DNA of 41,741 nt from CAZUVM01 sp964623885 (lineage in GTDB: Bacteria > Verrucomicrobiota > Verrucomicrobiia > Limisphaerales > UBA8199): NCBI GenBank assembly GCA_964623885.1, contig CAZUVM010000164.1, forward strand, positions 1 to 41,741. Direction: 5' to 3'. Of this stretch, positions 1 through 8,389 are shown piece by piece. Both the position numbers and the translations under genes were made by a program. The number at the start of each line of letters is the position of its first letter. The stretch's first letter is position 1. Below the pieces are notes generated by a model that was not told the DNA's origin, did not search any database, and saw only the letters and a list, made by a program, of their open reading frames with translations.

Positions 1-209
1 ATCTACAGTCGGTTTCGCGAAAGCTACCCGACTGCCGGCGATTACGCAATTAAACCGCTCGCAATTCCCTGGAGCGCTTTGCCAGATTCTGAAGGCGTGC
101 GAGCAGTTCTCGCCCGCAGCGGCCACGATGGTGTTCGCCGGGCGGCTGCAACGGGGCGCCCACCACACGCCGGTTCAACGATACCATTTTCGAAATACCT
201 CCGAATCAA
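1..209. other. Left edge, no supported gene
   Basis: No gene is convincing here. Plus-strand frame 1 is open from the window edge to a TGA at 214-216 and could be the last 71 codons of a gene entering from the left, which would overlap the end of the neighbouring minus-strand gene by 7 nt. A second plus frame is open over the same stretch. The translation has no domain I recognise, and at this GC content open frames of this size arise easily by chance. Confidence 0.3.
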
Positions 210-1769
210 TCATTGAGCGCGGATTCTGAAGAACCTGACAGGAGAGTCAGGGGTGCCGGTGATGGTCATGCTGCCCGATATGGGGCCCTCGTCGGCCCAA
301 GCAGTGTTAGTTCCTTGTAGCTGGCTGGTTGACTGCAGCCGGCCCGGCGCACTTGCTATCAGATGCAAAAGACCCGCCGAATCGCAGGCGATCGTCAGCC
401 AGGGCGTTGTAGGCGTTCCAGTCTCACCACTTATGGCAAGAATCATTGTGTGTGGATTGGGGCCCGCGCCCGCGCCAAAACTAACATCCATACTGGTCAT
501 CGGGCTCACGCTGTTCGCTAGCGCTATGTCGACTCCGAACAAACGCGGCGCTCCGCCGCTTGGTAAATCAGGAAAACGATTGTCGACGTTGATCCGCCCT
601 TGGACCGCGTATGCCGCCGGTGCGGATCCCAACCAATCGGGAACTACCAGGGTCTGCAATTCAGCGGTCCCGTCCGCGTGCTCGATTCGCAGATGGTTGG
701 TGGTCGGACCCCCGCTGGCCGCACACAGCACCGATAGTGCCGGCCACGCTGCCGCCTTGGCCGGCGTCAGCGTCGCTTGCGCAGTCGTGGCATCGACCAA
801 TATAGCATCATTCCCTTTGTAAGTCTGCGGCAGCAGATAGCAATGGTCGGGCGCGCTCGAATTGGTAAGAATCGAACCTCCGACCGGCAGGCCACTGTCA
901 GGTGCGGTCGGTAAATACCCCTTTTCATACCATGTCCGACCGATATTGGCGGAACCCGCCTCCATGGTGGACGTCGTTGCGATGGTGAGGCTGGTTGGCC
1001 GGCTGGCTGTCGCTTCCACCACCATATCGTAGTTGTACCCGGTAACCGCAATGGGCAGGAAGTCGGCTGCCGCAGTGCTTGCTCCACTGAGTGCAAAAAT
1101 CATCGTGTGCGTGGCGCTGCCCATCCATGTGAAATCAATGCTTGTGACCGGGTCATAGATATTTGTCAGGGCGAAATCGCATGAGTACATCCGCGGATAT
1201 TGCTCAAGCAGACCAGCGAAACCGAAAACTTGCACCTCCACTCGCCCGTAAGTGGTTAATGCCTGGCCGTTAGGTCCGAGCCAGTTCGGGCTCACCAAGC
1301 TCCCGGTTTCTACTGAGCCATCCAGGTGATGAACCTTGTAGCCAATCGCGCCGTCGCCGCCGCCGCTGCTGGTCAGCACCGAAAGCTTCACATAAGCGGC
1401 TGGAACGATTGAGACGAATGTTCCCGCGGGAACATCCGCGTCAATGAGCACGGCATTGTTGCTTCGATAATCTGGAGGACATTGATACAAGTGATCCATG
1501 CGCGCTTCGCTGTTGAAGATGACACCGGCCTTGGGCAGGCCCGTCGATTTTGAATCCAAATTATAACCTTTTTCGTACCAGCTAAATCCAGTGTTATTGG
1601 TCCCACTATCCATCGATGCAGTCGTGACCGCAATTACCGGCCCCGGCGCAGTCTTCTCCACGACCAGGTCGCAATTATAGCTCTCCGGCGTCAGCGCAAT
1701 GGGAACAAAGTCCGCCCGGACGACTTGAAGAAAACCGCATATCCCGATCAGAACGATTTTGTGTCGCAT
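210..1769 (-). CDS. Secreted protein with two copies of an unrecognised ~210-residue module
   Basis: A 519-residue protein of unknown function, predicted to be exported. Residues 1-19 look like a Sec signal peptide ending VVRA-D. Two copies of one module follow, at about 21-230 and 237-449. Both carry the landmarks SYN/YNYD-VVE, a Glu/Asp-Ala/Ser-Gly turn, WYEKGY, GLP, DH-Y, N-(D/N)-A-(I/V)-L, W-L-G, GR(V/I)-V, PR-(M/L) and H-TMI-A-SG. Residues 455-519 form an Ig-like tail ending FFRIRAQ, of the type often seen at the C-terminus of Verrucomicrobiota secreted proteins. The same module forms the N-terminus of the GH76 protein at 37350-40151, so a carbohydrate-binding or cell-surface role is plausible. 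I see no catalytic motif. The function is inference; the repeat and signal peptide are visible directly. Confidence 0.85.
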   Translation of the reverse strand: MRHKIVLIGICGFLQVVRADFVPIALTPESYNCDLVVEKTAPGPVIAVTTASMDSGTNNTGFSWYEKGYNLDSKSTGLPKAGVIFNSEARMDHLYQCPPDYRSNNAVLIDADVPAGTFVSIVPAAYVKLSVLTSSGGGDGAIGYKVHHLDGSVETGSLVSPNWLGPNGQALTTYGRVEVQVFGFAGLLEQYPRMYSCDFALTNIYDPVTSIDFTWMGSATHTMIFALSGASTAAADFLPIAVTGYNYDMVVEATASRPTSLTIATTSTMEAGSANIGRTWYEKGYLPTAPDSGLPVGGSILTNSSAPDHCYLLPQTYKGNDAILVDATTAQATLTPAKAAAWPALSVLCAASGGPTTNHLRIEHADGTAELQTLVVPDWLGSAPAAYAVQGRINVDNRFPDLPSGGAPRLFGVDIALANSVSPMTSMDVSFGAGAGPNPHTMILAISGETGTPTTPWLTIACDSAGLLHLIASAPGRLQSTSQLQGTNTAWADEGPISGSMTITGTPDSPVRFFRIRAQ

Positions 1770-1909
1770 AAGGTACCCATGAATCTTGGTTAAAGTCCAG
1801 GTCGCGAAGATAAGCTGATCGCTAGGGTGAGGTCAAGCGATGAGAGGTGACTCATCCGCCCTTCCCGCCGAATTCGATTAAAGCCCCCTCTTGCCGGCGA
1901 GGTCCCCGC

Positions 1910-2788
1910 TTACTTGGTGAAACCTTGAACCCCTAACCAGTAAACCAAATCACGCGTCCAGGGATGACGCTTTGCCGGGTCCCAGTCGCGCGTGCCCAGG
2001 CCCAATCCATGCGGCCCCTTCTCGTAGATATGCAAATCAAAGGGCACTCCCGCTTTGCGCAGCGCTTCCGCAAACTGCAGGCTGTTCTCAACCGGCACCG
2101 TTTTGTCTTCCCAGGTGTGCCAGATGAAACAAGGCGCTGTTTGAGGCGTCACCTGCAACTCGTTCGAAAGGCTGCGCACCAATTCCTTCGAGGGCGAAGG
2201 TCCGAGCAGGTTTCGCTTCGAGCCCTGGTGAGTGAACTCGCCCATTGTAATTACCGCATAGCAAAGCACTCCCAGGTCCGGCCGCGAACTTTGCTGCTCG
2301 ATCGGATCTTTCGCCGCCGGATCACCGGTGTCGAAATGCGTCAGCAACGTGGAAGCCAAATGACCTCCGGCGGACGACCCCATGATGCCAACCCGCTTGG
2401 GATCGATTTGCCATTCCGCGGCCCTGGCGCGGACGGTTCGCACCGCTCGGGCCGCATCCTGCAGCATCGCCGGATGACGATAGCCCGATGACCCTAACCT
2501 GTACTTAAGCACAAAACCGGCTATGCCGCTTTCGTTGAGGAATCGCGCATAAGCTTCACCCTCATGCGCCGCCAGCCCGGCATAACCCCCTCCGGGGCAA
2601 ATAACCATCGCCGCGCCGGTCGCCTTGTCTGGCTCGGCCAGATATACCGTCAGCGTCGGGATATCTTTATTCGAGGTTCCCAAGGCTCCAGGGGCCCCTT
2701 CCGGCCACAGCGGGAACGAATTGGTCGTCTGGGCTTCATTGGACAAAATTGCACCGGCCAGGCTCAGCGCACCCAATAGCAGCTTCAT
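1910..2788 (-). CDS. Secreted alpha/beta-hydrolase, acetylesterase/xylanase-type esterase
   Basis: A 292-residue serine esterase of the alpha/beta-hydrolase fold, close to the acetyl-esterase group that deacetylates plant polysaccharides. I see an oxyanion-hole motif CPGGGY at 64-69, the nucleophile elbow GSSAG at 137-141 with Ser139, an acid in HTWEDKTVP (Asp228) and His260 in KGPHGLG, which complete the triad. The ATG at 2788 was chosen because it opens a hydrophobic signal peptide (MKLLLGALSLAGAILSNEAQ); a TTG 14 codons upstream would bury it. Release of the enzyme to the periplasm or outside is inferred. It lies just downstream of nothing obviously co-regulated and is divergent from acs. 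The true ester substrate cannot be read from sequence. Confidence 0.88.
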   Translation of the reverse strand: MKLLLGALSLAGAILSNEAQTTNSFPLWPEGAPGALGTSNKDIPTLTVYLAEPDKATGAAMVICPGGGYAGLAAHEGEAYARFLNESGIAGFVLKYRLGSSGYRHPAMLQDAARAVRTVRARAAEWQIDPKRVGIMGSSAGGHLASTLLTHFDTGDPAAKDPIEQQSSRPDLGVLCYAVITMGEFTHQGSKRNLLGPSPSKELVRSLSNELQVTPQTAPCFIWHTWEDKTVPVENSLQFAEALRKAGVPFDLHIYEKGPHGLGLGTRDWDPAKRHPWTRDLVYWLGVQGFTK

Positions 2789-2858
2789 AATCGAAAACCT
2801 ACGTAACCCGTTCGACGATCCGCAAACCAAAACGATCGCATCGAATCTCGTTCAGCCA

Positions 2859-2886
2859 TTGACGCATGGCTCTGCTCAACTAAAGT
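2859..2886 (+). promoter_or_regulatory. Candidate promoter of acs
   Basis: TTGACG at 2859-2864 and TAAAGT at 2881-2886 are separated by 16 nt, resembling a sigma-70 promoter with a weak -10. Transcription would begin near 2893, giving a leader of about 18 nt. The match is seen in the sequence; activity is inferred. Confidence 0.4.
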
Positions 2887-2899
2887 GATATCGTATCAC
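2885..2899. promoter_or_regulatory. Palindrome overlapping the acs start region, possible operator
   Basis: GTGATA-TCG-TATCAC is a perfect 6-bp inverted repeat with a 3-nt centre. It overlaps the predicted -10 and start of transcription, 12-26 nt before the acs ATG, which is where a repressor site would be expected. No regulator gene is adjacent. Confidence 0.4.
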
Positions 2900-2910
2900 C
2901 GCATAGAACT

Positions 2911-4917
2911 ATGCCTGACACTCAGACCCCTTCGCGCATCGAATCCGTCCTTCAGGAGAACCGTGTCTTCCGTCCGGCCAAGGAATTTGCCAAACGCGCA
3001 CATATCAAATCCCTGGCGCTGTATCGAAAGCTTTACCGGGAGTCGATTTCCTCGCCTGAGAAGTTTTGGGGCAAACAGGCCAAAGCCGAGCTGGTTTGGT
3101 TCAAGCCGTGGAAGAAAGTGCTCGAGTGGCGGGAACCGTTCGCCAAATGGTTTGTCGGCGGCCAGCTTAACGTGAGCTATAACTGCCTTGACCGGCACCT
3201 CGGCACTCCAGTGGCCAATAAGGCCGCCTTGATTTGGGAAGGCGAACCCGCCGCGCCTGATAAGCCCGGCGAACAACGCACCTTTACCTACAAACAACTG
3301 CACCATGAAGTTTGTCTGTTTGCCAATGTGCTCAAACGTCATGGTATTCAGAAGGGTGATCGCGTGCTCATTTATCTTCCGATGGTGCCCGAAGCCGCCA
3401 TCGCCATGCTCGCTTGCGCTCGCATTGGCGCGGTGCATTCAGTTGTCTTCGGCGGGTTCAGCGCTCAATCCGTCGCCGACCGCATCCAGGATTCTCAGGC
3501 TAAACTCGTCATCACTGCCGACGGCGGCTTTAGACGCGGTGCCGTGGTGCCGTTGAAACAAAATGTCGATGAAGCCCTCACGCTGAAGGATCAGCAGGGC
3601 GAGCTCCTTGCTAAAACCATTGGCAAAGTCATTGTCCTTCGGCGTTCCGGCAACGAAATCCAAATTCAGCAGGACCGCGACGTCTGGTGGCACGAGGAAG
3701 TGGCTCAGGTCGCTGCGGATTGCTCTGCTGAGAAACTCGACAGTGAAGCGCCGCTGTTCATCCTCTATACCAGTGGCTCAACCGGCAAACCCAAAGGCAT
3801 CCTCCACACCACCGGCGGTTATCTCCTGTATACCAAGCTGACAACGAGGTACGTTTTCGATCTGCGCGGAGAGGATGTCTATTGGTGTACCGCCGATGTC
3901 GGCTGGGTCACCGGCCACAGTTACGTCGTTTACGGTCCGCTCGCCAACGGCGGGACGAGTTTAATGTACGAAGGTGCCCCGAACTTCCCAGAGCCTGATC
4001 GCTTTTGGCGCATCATCGAGAAGTACGGCGTCACTGTTCTCTACACTGCGCCTACCGCCATCCGCGCCTTCATGAAGTGGGGCGTGGAATGGCCAAAGAA
4101 ACACGACCTCAGTTCGTTGCGACTCTTGGGCACCGTTGGTGAACCAATCAATCCCGAGGCCTGGATTTGGTACAACGAAAATATTGGTAAAAAACGCTGC
4201 CCCATTGTGGATACCTGGTGGCAAACCGAAACCGGAGGCATCCTCATTACACCCTTGCCCGGCGCGACGCCCACCAAACCAGGGTCCGCCACCTTGCCTT
4301 TCTTTGGAATCGTCCCCGAAGTCGTCGATGATTCGGGGAAGGCCGTTCCGCGCAATTGTGGCGGCAAGTTGGTTATTCGCAAGCCGTGGCCTGCCATGCT
4401 GCGGGGCCTTTGGGGCGACCCCGAACGGTATAAAGCCGTCTATTGGTCTGAGGTCCAAGGCAGCTATTTCACCGGCGACGGCAGCCGCCAGGACAAAGAC
4501 GGTTACTTCTGGATCGTTGGCCGCATTGATGACGTTCTCAATGTCGCCGGTCATCGCATCGGCACCGCGGAAGTCGAGAGCGCCCTCGTCAGCCACCGTA
4601 AAGTGGCTGAAGCCGCTGTGGTCGGCCGGCCCGACGAGCTCAAAGGTCAGGCGTTGGTTGCTTTCGTTACACTTAAAGGCGGGATCGCCACCGATGCATC
4701 GCTGCGGGATGAGTTGCGACAGCACGTCGCCAAGGAAATCGGCCCCGTCGCCAAGCCTGACGACATCCGCTTCGCCGAGGCCTTGCCCAAGACACGTTCC
4801 GGCAAAATCATGCGCCGCCTTTTGAAACAAATCGCGGCCGGCACTGAAATCAAAGGCGATACCACTACCCTCGAGGACCTAAATGTCTTGGCGAAATTGG
4901 CAGCAACCGAGGAATAG
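2911..4917 (+). CDS. acs: Acetyl-CoA synthetase (AMP-forming)
   Basis: A 668-residue cytoplasmic enzyme that activates acetate to acetyl-CoA through acetyl-AMP, using ATP and CoA. The length is usual for the family. The N-terminal ACAS domain is followed by the AMP-binding loop YTSGSTGKPKG, the DTWWQTETGG motif and the hinge region before GRIDDVLNVAGHRIGTAE. The C-terminal motif PKTRSGKIMRR holds Lys632, the residue acetylated and adenylation-critical in characterised family members. The ATG at 2911 gives an N-terminus of normal length. Transcription probably starts just upstream, next to a palindrome at 2885-2899. A related propionyl-CoA synthetase is the main alternative, but TWWQTE and the overall length favour acetate. 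Confidence 0.95.
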   Translation: MPDTQTPSRIESVLQENRVFRPAKEFAKRAHIKSLALYRKLYRESISSPEKFWGKQAKAELVWFKPWKKVLEWREPFAKWFVGGQLNVSYNCLDRHLGTPVANKAALIWEGEPAAPDKPGEQRTFTYKQLHHEVCLFANVLKRHGIQKGDRVLIYLPMVPEAAIAMLACARIGAVHSVVFGGFSAQSVADRIQDSQAKLVITADGGFRRGAVVPLKQNVDEALTLKDQQGELLAKTIGKVIVLRRSGNEIQIQQDRDVWWHEEVAQVAADCSAEKLDSEAPLFILYTSGSTGKPKGILHTTGGYLLYTKLTTRYVFDLRGEDVYWCTADVGWVTGHSYVVYGPLANGGTSLMYEGAPNFPEPDRFWRIIEKYGVTVLYTAPTAIRAFMKWGVEWPKKHDLSSLRLLGTVGEPINPEAWIWYNENIGKKRCPIVDTWWQTETGGILITPLPGATPTKPGSATLPFFGIVPEVVDDSGKAVPRNCGGKLVIRKPWPAMLRGLWGDPERYKAVYWSEVQGSYFTGDGSRQDKDGYFWIVGRIDDVLNVAGHRIGTAEVESALVSHRKVAEAAVVGRPDELKGQALVAFVTLKGGIATDASLRDELRQHVAKEIGPVAKPDDIRFAEALPKTRSGKIMRRLLKQIAAGTEIKGDTTTLEDLNVLAKLAATEE

Positions 4918-4922
4918 AACTC

Positions 4923-5735
4923 TCAGCCTGGGTTCCGGCAGACGTATCGTATCACAACGGTTTTGGGGTCATCAGATTCCACAGTGCACTCCAAGCTTCG
5001 CACTCGCTCAAGGATGGGCCAGGCGACCTCGTCGTGTCGCGCACGTTCCAACGGCAGTTGTTCGCCATTGTCGCTAGCATGCGACTTGCCATTGGCAGCC
5101 GGTGACCGGCCAAGCTCAGTCACCAGGTCTCCAGCCATGCGATGGCCGATGTTGACCAACCAGGCCAGCACCTCATTCCGCGGAAAACGAAAGATGTCGG
5201 CGTGCAGGAAAATCAGTTCGCGCGGCAATACCTGCAGCACAAAAGCTTTTGATGCCCACCATTCCCTCTGAAGATTTTGATAATCCTTCAACCGGACTAA
5301 AGTCCGAATCTCGCCGTTCAGGCAGGAATGCAGCGAGCGCAGAAACTTCAGCTCCACGAAATCAATCCGTCCGGCGCGGTTAAACCGATGCGAGATTTTA
5401 ACCTTGCCCGATTGGGTTGCGAAATCTCCTTCGTAGCACGTGGACAGAATCACGTGGTCGTAGACCGAAAGCAGTTGCATCCATCGATCCCCCGCCAACC
5501 CACCGTAATTGCGCTTGCCCGACGATGGCGGCGGCGCTACTGGCCGACTCGTAAGGCGGTTTTGGATCTCTATCAATCGCCCGAAGTAGTCGCTATTGGG
5601 CGCGAAATCATTTCGCCGAAGGAACTCTTGCGCGGAGGCAATCTCGGTATGTAGAACTGGTGGCCCCTGATGGACCCGTGACTCCAGCGCCTCGATCAAA
5701 CCTCGTACCTGGCGCTTATGCTCTTTGGTAGCCAC
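4923..5735 (-). CDS. Uncharacterised 270-residue protein
   Basis: I do not recognise this family. The product is a soluble protein without signal peptide or membrane segment. It starts with a charged helix (MATKEHKRQVRGLIEALESR), has a proline-rich link near residues 90-97, then a region rich in aromatic and hydrophobic residues. There are no cysteine clusters, Walker motifs or recognisable DNA-binding helices. It converges with acs, with stop codons only 5 nt apart and no hairpin between them. Codon use looks like that of its neighbours and the reading frame is uninterrupted, so it is probably a genuine gene. Confidence 0.7.
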   Translation of the reverse strand: MATKEHKRQVRGLIEALESRVHQGPPVLHTEIASAQEFLRRNDFAPNSDYFGRLIEIQNRLTSRPVAPPPSSGKRNYGGLAGDRWMQLLSVYDHVILSTCYEGDFATQSGKVKISHRFNRAGRIDFVELKFLRSLHSCLNGEIRTLVRLKDYQNLQREWWASKAFVLQVLPRELIFLHADIFRFPRNEVLAWLVNIGHRMAGDLVTELGRSPAANGKSHASDNGEQLPLERARHDEVAWPILERVRSLECTVESDDPKTVVIRYVCRNPG

Positions 5736-5851
5736 GTTTACTTTGACGCAAGCCTACCCTTGCCGCGCGCCACGACAACTGTGCGTCTCACGGCACACCT
5801 GTAACTGCAGCAATCAATCGAAAAAGCCGACACGGGAAACGCCAATCGGCA

Positions 5852-5880
5852 GGGACGCCGTCCCCGGTCCCCGGTGTCCC
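5852..5880. repeat. Imperfect hairpin repeat after the MFS gene
   Basis: GGGACGCCG at 5852-5860 pairs with CGGTGTCCC at 5872-5880 with one G-T wobble, enclosing an 11-nt C-rich loop. It lies 10 nt past the stop of the minus-strand MFS gene. The left arm is identical to that of the hairpin at 12874-12895. It could be a terminator or a dispersed palindromic repeat. Confidence 0.6.
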
Positions 5881-5890
5881 TAGCCATTCT

Positions 5891-7114
5891 CTACTTCCCT
5901 TTCCTCCAAATGAATAACAGCCCCCCCAACCCCGCAACCAGCAGCCCGGTCACCGCCAGCGCACCGCTATTCGCCATTTGTGGTACATAATATAGGGCTG
6001 CCGCTCCCACCGCCGGTCCGGCGCAGTTTCCCAGCCCAATCACCGCTTCGTGGATGCCCCCGTGCTCGCCCTTCGTCTCGCCTACATCCATCGAATAATA
6101 AAGTGAGGAGTAATAAATCAGTCCAACCGCTCCGCCGAACACGATTTGCGCCAGCACCACTACCGCCAGGCTTGGCGCCAGCAAAATAGAAGCAAATGCG
6201 CCAATCAGCAGCAGATACGACGTGACTAGCCAGCGGAATCGGTAATGCCATCCTGCCCACTTCCACAATCCATAAAACGCGGCCAGTCGCGCAAAGCACC
6301 ACGTGGATGCGCAGAACCCCGCCACCATCGTCGAAAGATGCAGGCGGCCTGCCACTCCGGGCATCGCCGCGATCGTCGTGTTGATCGCAATGTACGCAAA
6401 CGGGTTTGCCAGCCATGCCATACGTAAAAACGACTGCGCTTTGCCCCGCTCTCCGGCACTCAAGGCCGGCGAGCTGTTCTCCGTTGCTTGCTCGGCCGAA
6501 TCTGCTTCTCCGGCCTTCCTTCCCGCGCCGACCTCCAACTCCCGCCGCCACTCGGCTTTCCGTGCGCGACTTTGCAGCCATAAGGTCAAACCAAGCTGGG
6601 CGATCTCAATCGCCATCGGCACGTAAAACAAGCTGGCGCTACCCAGCTTTTCCAGCATGGCCCCTCCACTGAAATTAGCCATCGCCGCGGTTGCCGCCCA
6701 GATGACGTTGTAAAGGCCGACCATGTGTTGCAGCCCGCCGCGAGGTTCTCTTTCGCTGACCAGGGCCTCGAGGGTCGGCCAGGTAAAGGACATCCCGAAC
6801 ACCGTCAACACCATCACCCAGATATGAGCCGCGGGGCTGTGCACTGCCAGGCCGCACCCCATGGCCAGGATCATCACACTAAAGCCCAGCTTCAGCGCCG
6901 TAAAATATCCAAAAGATTGCGCAAACTTCCCGGCGCCCCACGCAAATAGCGCGTAACTTGCCCCGCTCAAGGCCGCCACCGCCAGGTTCGCCTGGTTCCC
7001 AAAACCGTACCGCTGGTGCAGGAAAAAGTACAGGTAATAGAAATAATAAACCGTCGCGAAGGAGTTCAGTCCTTCGAGGATGAAGTAACCGGTTTTGAGC
7101 CGCCGCGAATACAT
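5891..7114 (-). CDS. Major facilitator superfamily transporter
   Basis: A 407-residue inner-membrane protein with about twelve hydrophobic segments, divided into halves by a hydrophilic loop of some 45 residues rich in Arg, Glu and Ala (about 183-232). This is the usual layout of MFS carriers, though the family-typical signature after segment 2 is poorly preserved (WGAGKFAQSFG). The substrate cannot be deduced. It sits upstream of nothing clearly linked; metF and a GH15 gene follow on the same strand but are separated by about 240 nt with repeats. An inverted repeat at 5852-5880 lies just beyond its stop. The ATG at 7114 begins directly before the first membrane helix, so the start is probably right. 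Confidence 0.85.
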   Translation of the reverse strand: MYSRRLKTGYFILEGLNSFATVYYFYYLYFFLHQRYGFGNQANLAVAALSGASYALFAWGAGKFAQSFGYFTALKLGFSVMILAMGCGLAVHSPAAHIWVMVLTVFGMSFTWPTLEALVSEREPRGGLQHMVGLYNVIWAATAAMANFSGGAMLEKLGSASLFYVPMAIEIAQLGLTLWLQSRARKAEWRRELEVGAGRKAGEADSAEQATENSSPALSAGERGKAQSFLRMAWLANPFAYIAINTTIAAMPGVAGRLHLSTMVAGFCASTWCFARLAAFYGLWKWAGWHYRFRWLVTSYLLLIGAFASILLAPSLAVVVLAQIVFGGAVGLIYYSSLYYSMDVGETKGEHGGIHEAVIGLGNCAGPAVGAAALYYVPQMANSGALAVTGLLVAGLGGLLFIWRKGK

Positions 7115-7275
7115 GACCGATTAAAGCGGCGCATTCTACAGACTCACCCGCGTTGCGCCAGCTTTACACTTTCGCCCAAACCGCACGGGTTTATTTCACC
7201 ACCACCGGCATCGTTCCCTTGAGCGAGTGAAGTGAGCAAAACTGAATTTCTCCTTTGTGATGTCTGCGCACCCCC

Positions 7276-7335
7276 CATTTTCCCGTCCTCAATTTCCCGT
7301 CTTAAATATCCCTGCCACGAATATTTCTGCCAGCT
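7276..7335. repeat. Degenerate tandem repeat, ~14-15 nt units
   Basis: Four adjacent units of similar form can be laid out: ATTTTCCCGTCCTC, AATTTCCCGTCTTA, ATATCCCTGCCACGA and ATATTTCTGCCAGCT. The last two share 10 of their first 12 bases. The array sits between metF and the MFS gene, 22 nt past the metF stop codon. Confidence 0.45.
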
Positions 7336-7357
7336 TTGGGTCTGGCTTCGCTGCCTG

Positions 7358-8245
7358 TCAAACCAGCCCCAAATTCTTCAAAATCCTCACCGTCGACGGT
7401 GCCTTATTCAACGTGTAGAAATGGATCCCAGGCGCTCCGTTGCGCAGCAGCTCAGCGCACTGTTTCGTCGCGTATTCGATCCCGAACTCCACGGCGCCCG
7501 CATCGTTTGTTCCCAGCTCCTCGAGTCTCTCTGCCAACGCGGACGGGATCCGCGCGCCACATAATGCGGTAAACCGTTTGATCTGCGATGCGCTCAGTAT
7601 CGGAATGATCCCGGGCACCAGCGGCACCTTTATCCCATGCTCGCGCTGCAGGTGCTCCCGAAACTCGTAATAATCTGCGTTGTCGAAAAAAAGCTGCGTC
7701 AGGACGAAATCAGCCCCGGCCTTGATTTTCTGGCTCAGGTACCCCCAGTCCGTGTGTTTACCGGCTTTGCACGCCACGTGCCCCTCCGGGAATCCAGCGA
7801 CGCCGATGCTGAAATCCCCTTGCGCCCGGATAAACTCAACCAGTTGATTGGAAAACTCGAATCCGCCGGGAGTTGGCTTGAACTCGCCTCCGCCGGGTGG
7901 GTCGCCGCGCAAAGCCAGCACGTTGCGCACCCCCAACGCGCGGATTTGTCCCAGTAGCTCCCCAATCTCCGCCTGTGTCGCGCATACGCAGGTCAGGTGT
8001 GCTACCGCTGTCAGACCGTGCTGCCGCTGGATTCGTTCCACGATCATCAGCGTCTTGTCCCGCGTGCTCCCCCCTGCGCCATACGTCACCGAGCAGTAGT
8101 CCGGCTTGGTTTCGAGCAGCGCCGGCAGCGTCTTTTCCAGCAACACCCGGTCGCCCTCTTCCGTTTTCGGCGGAAAAAACTCAAACGAGATCACCGGTCT
8201 ACCCGCGGCGATCTTGGCCGTATAAATGTCCCGAACAAGCTGCAT
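7358..8245 (-). CDS. metF: Methylenetetrahydrofolate reductase
   Basis: A 295-residue cytoplasmic flavoprotein that reduces 5,10-methylene-THF to 5-methyl-THF, supplying methyl groups for methionine synthesis. It has the N-terminal family motif ISFEFFPPKTEEG, then SVTYGAGGSTRD, the conserved HLTCVCATQAEI, and NVLALRGDPP, all in the expected order of the TIM barrel. The motif TQLFFDNADYYEF near residue 187 is also typical. The length equals that of E. coli MetF (about 296). The ATG at 8245 leaves about 20 residues before the first strand, as usual. No other methionine gene is adjacent. Confidence 0.95.
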   Translation of the reverse strand: MQLVRDIYTAKIAAGRPVISFEFFPPKTEEGDRVLLEKTLPALLETKPDYCSVTYGAGGSTRDKTLMIVERIQRQHGLTAVAHLTCVCATQAEIGELLGQIRALGVRNVLALRGDPPGGGEFKPTPGGFEFSNQLVEFIRAQGDFSIGVAGFPEGHVACKAGKHTDWGYLSQKIKAGADFVLTQLFFDNADYYEFREHLQREHGIKVPLVPGIIPILSASQIKRFTALCGARIPSALAERLEELGTNDAGAVEFGIEYATKQCAELLRNGAPGIHFYTLNKAPSTVRILKNLGLV

Positions 8246-8389
8246 GAACGCTCATCATGCCCGAACCCCGCCAAAAATCCACCAGCGATTTCCATCGCAA
8301 AACCGTTACCTATGTATTGACTGCGCTCCTGCGCCGACCACTGATAACTGATTACTACTTCCCCGCCCTGACTTACCTGCACTTGAAAA

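Noticed and set aside
1770..1909. CCTC/GAGG pairing after the esterase stop as a terminator
   Set aside because: The stem is only four pairs and the following sequence has no continuous T-run.
3961..4830. 289-codon minus-strand frame inside acs
   Set aside because: It lies entirely within a strongly recognised acs gene and its translation has no family features. Long antisense frames are common at this GC content.
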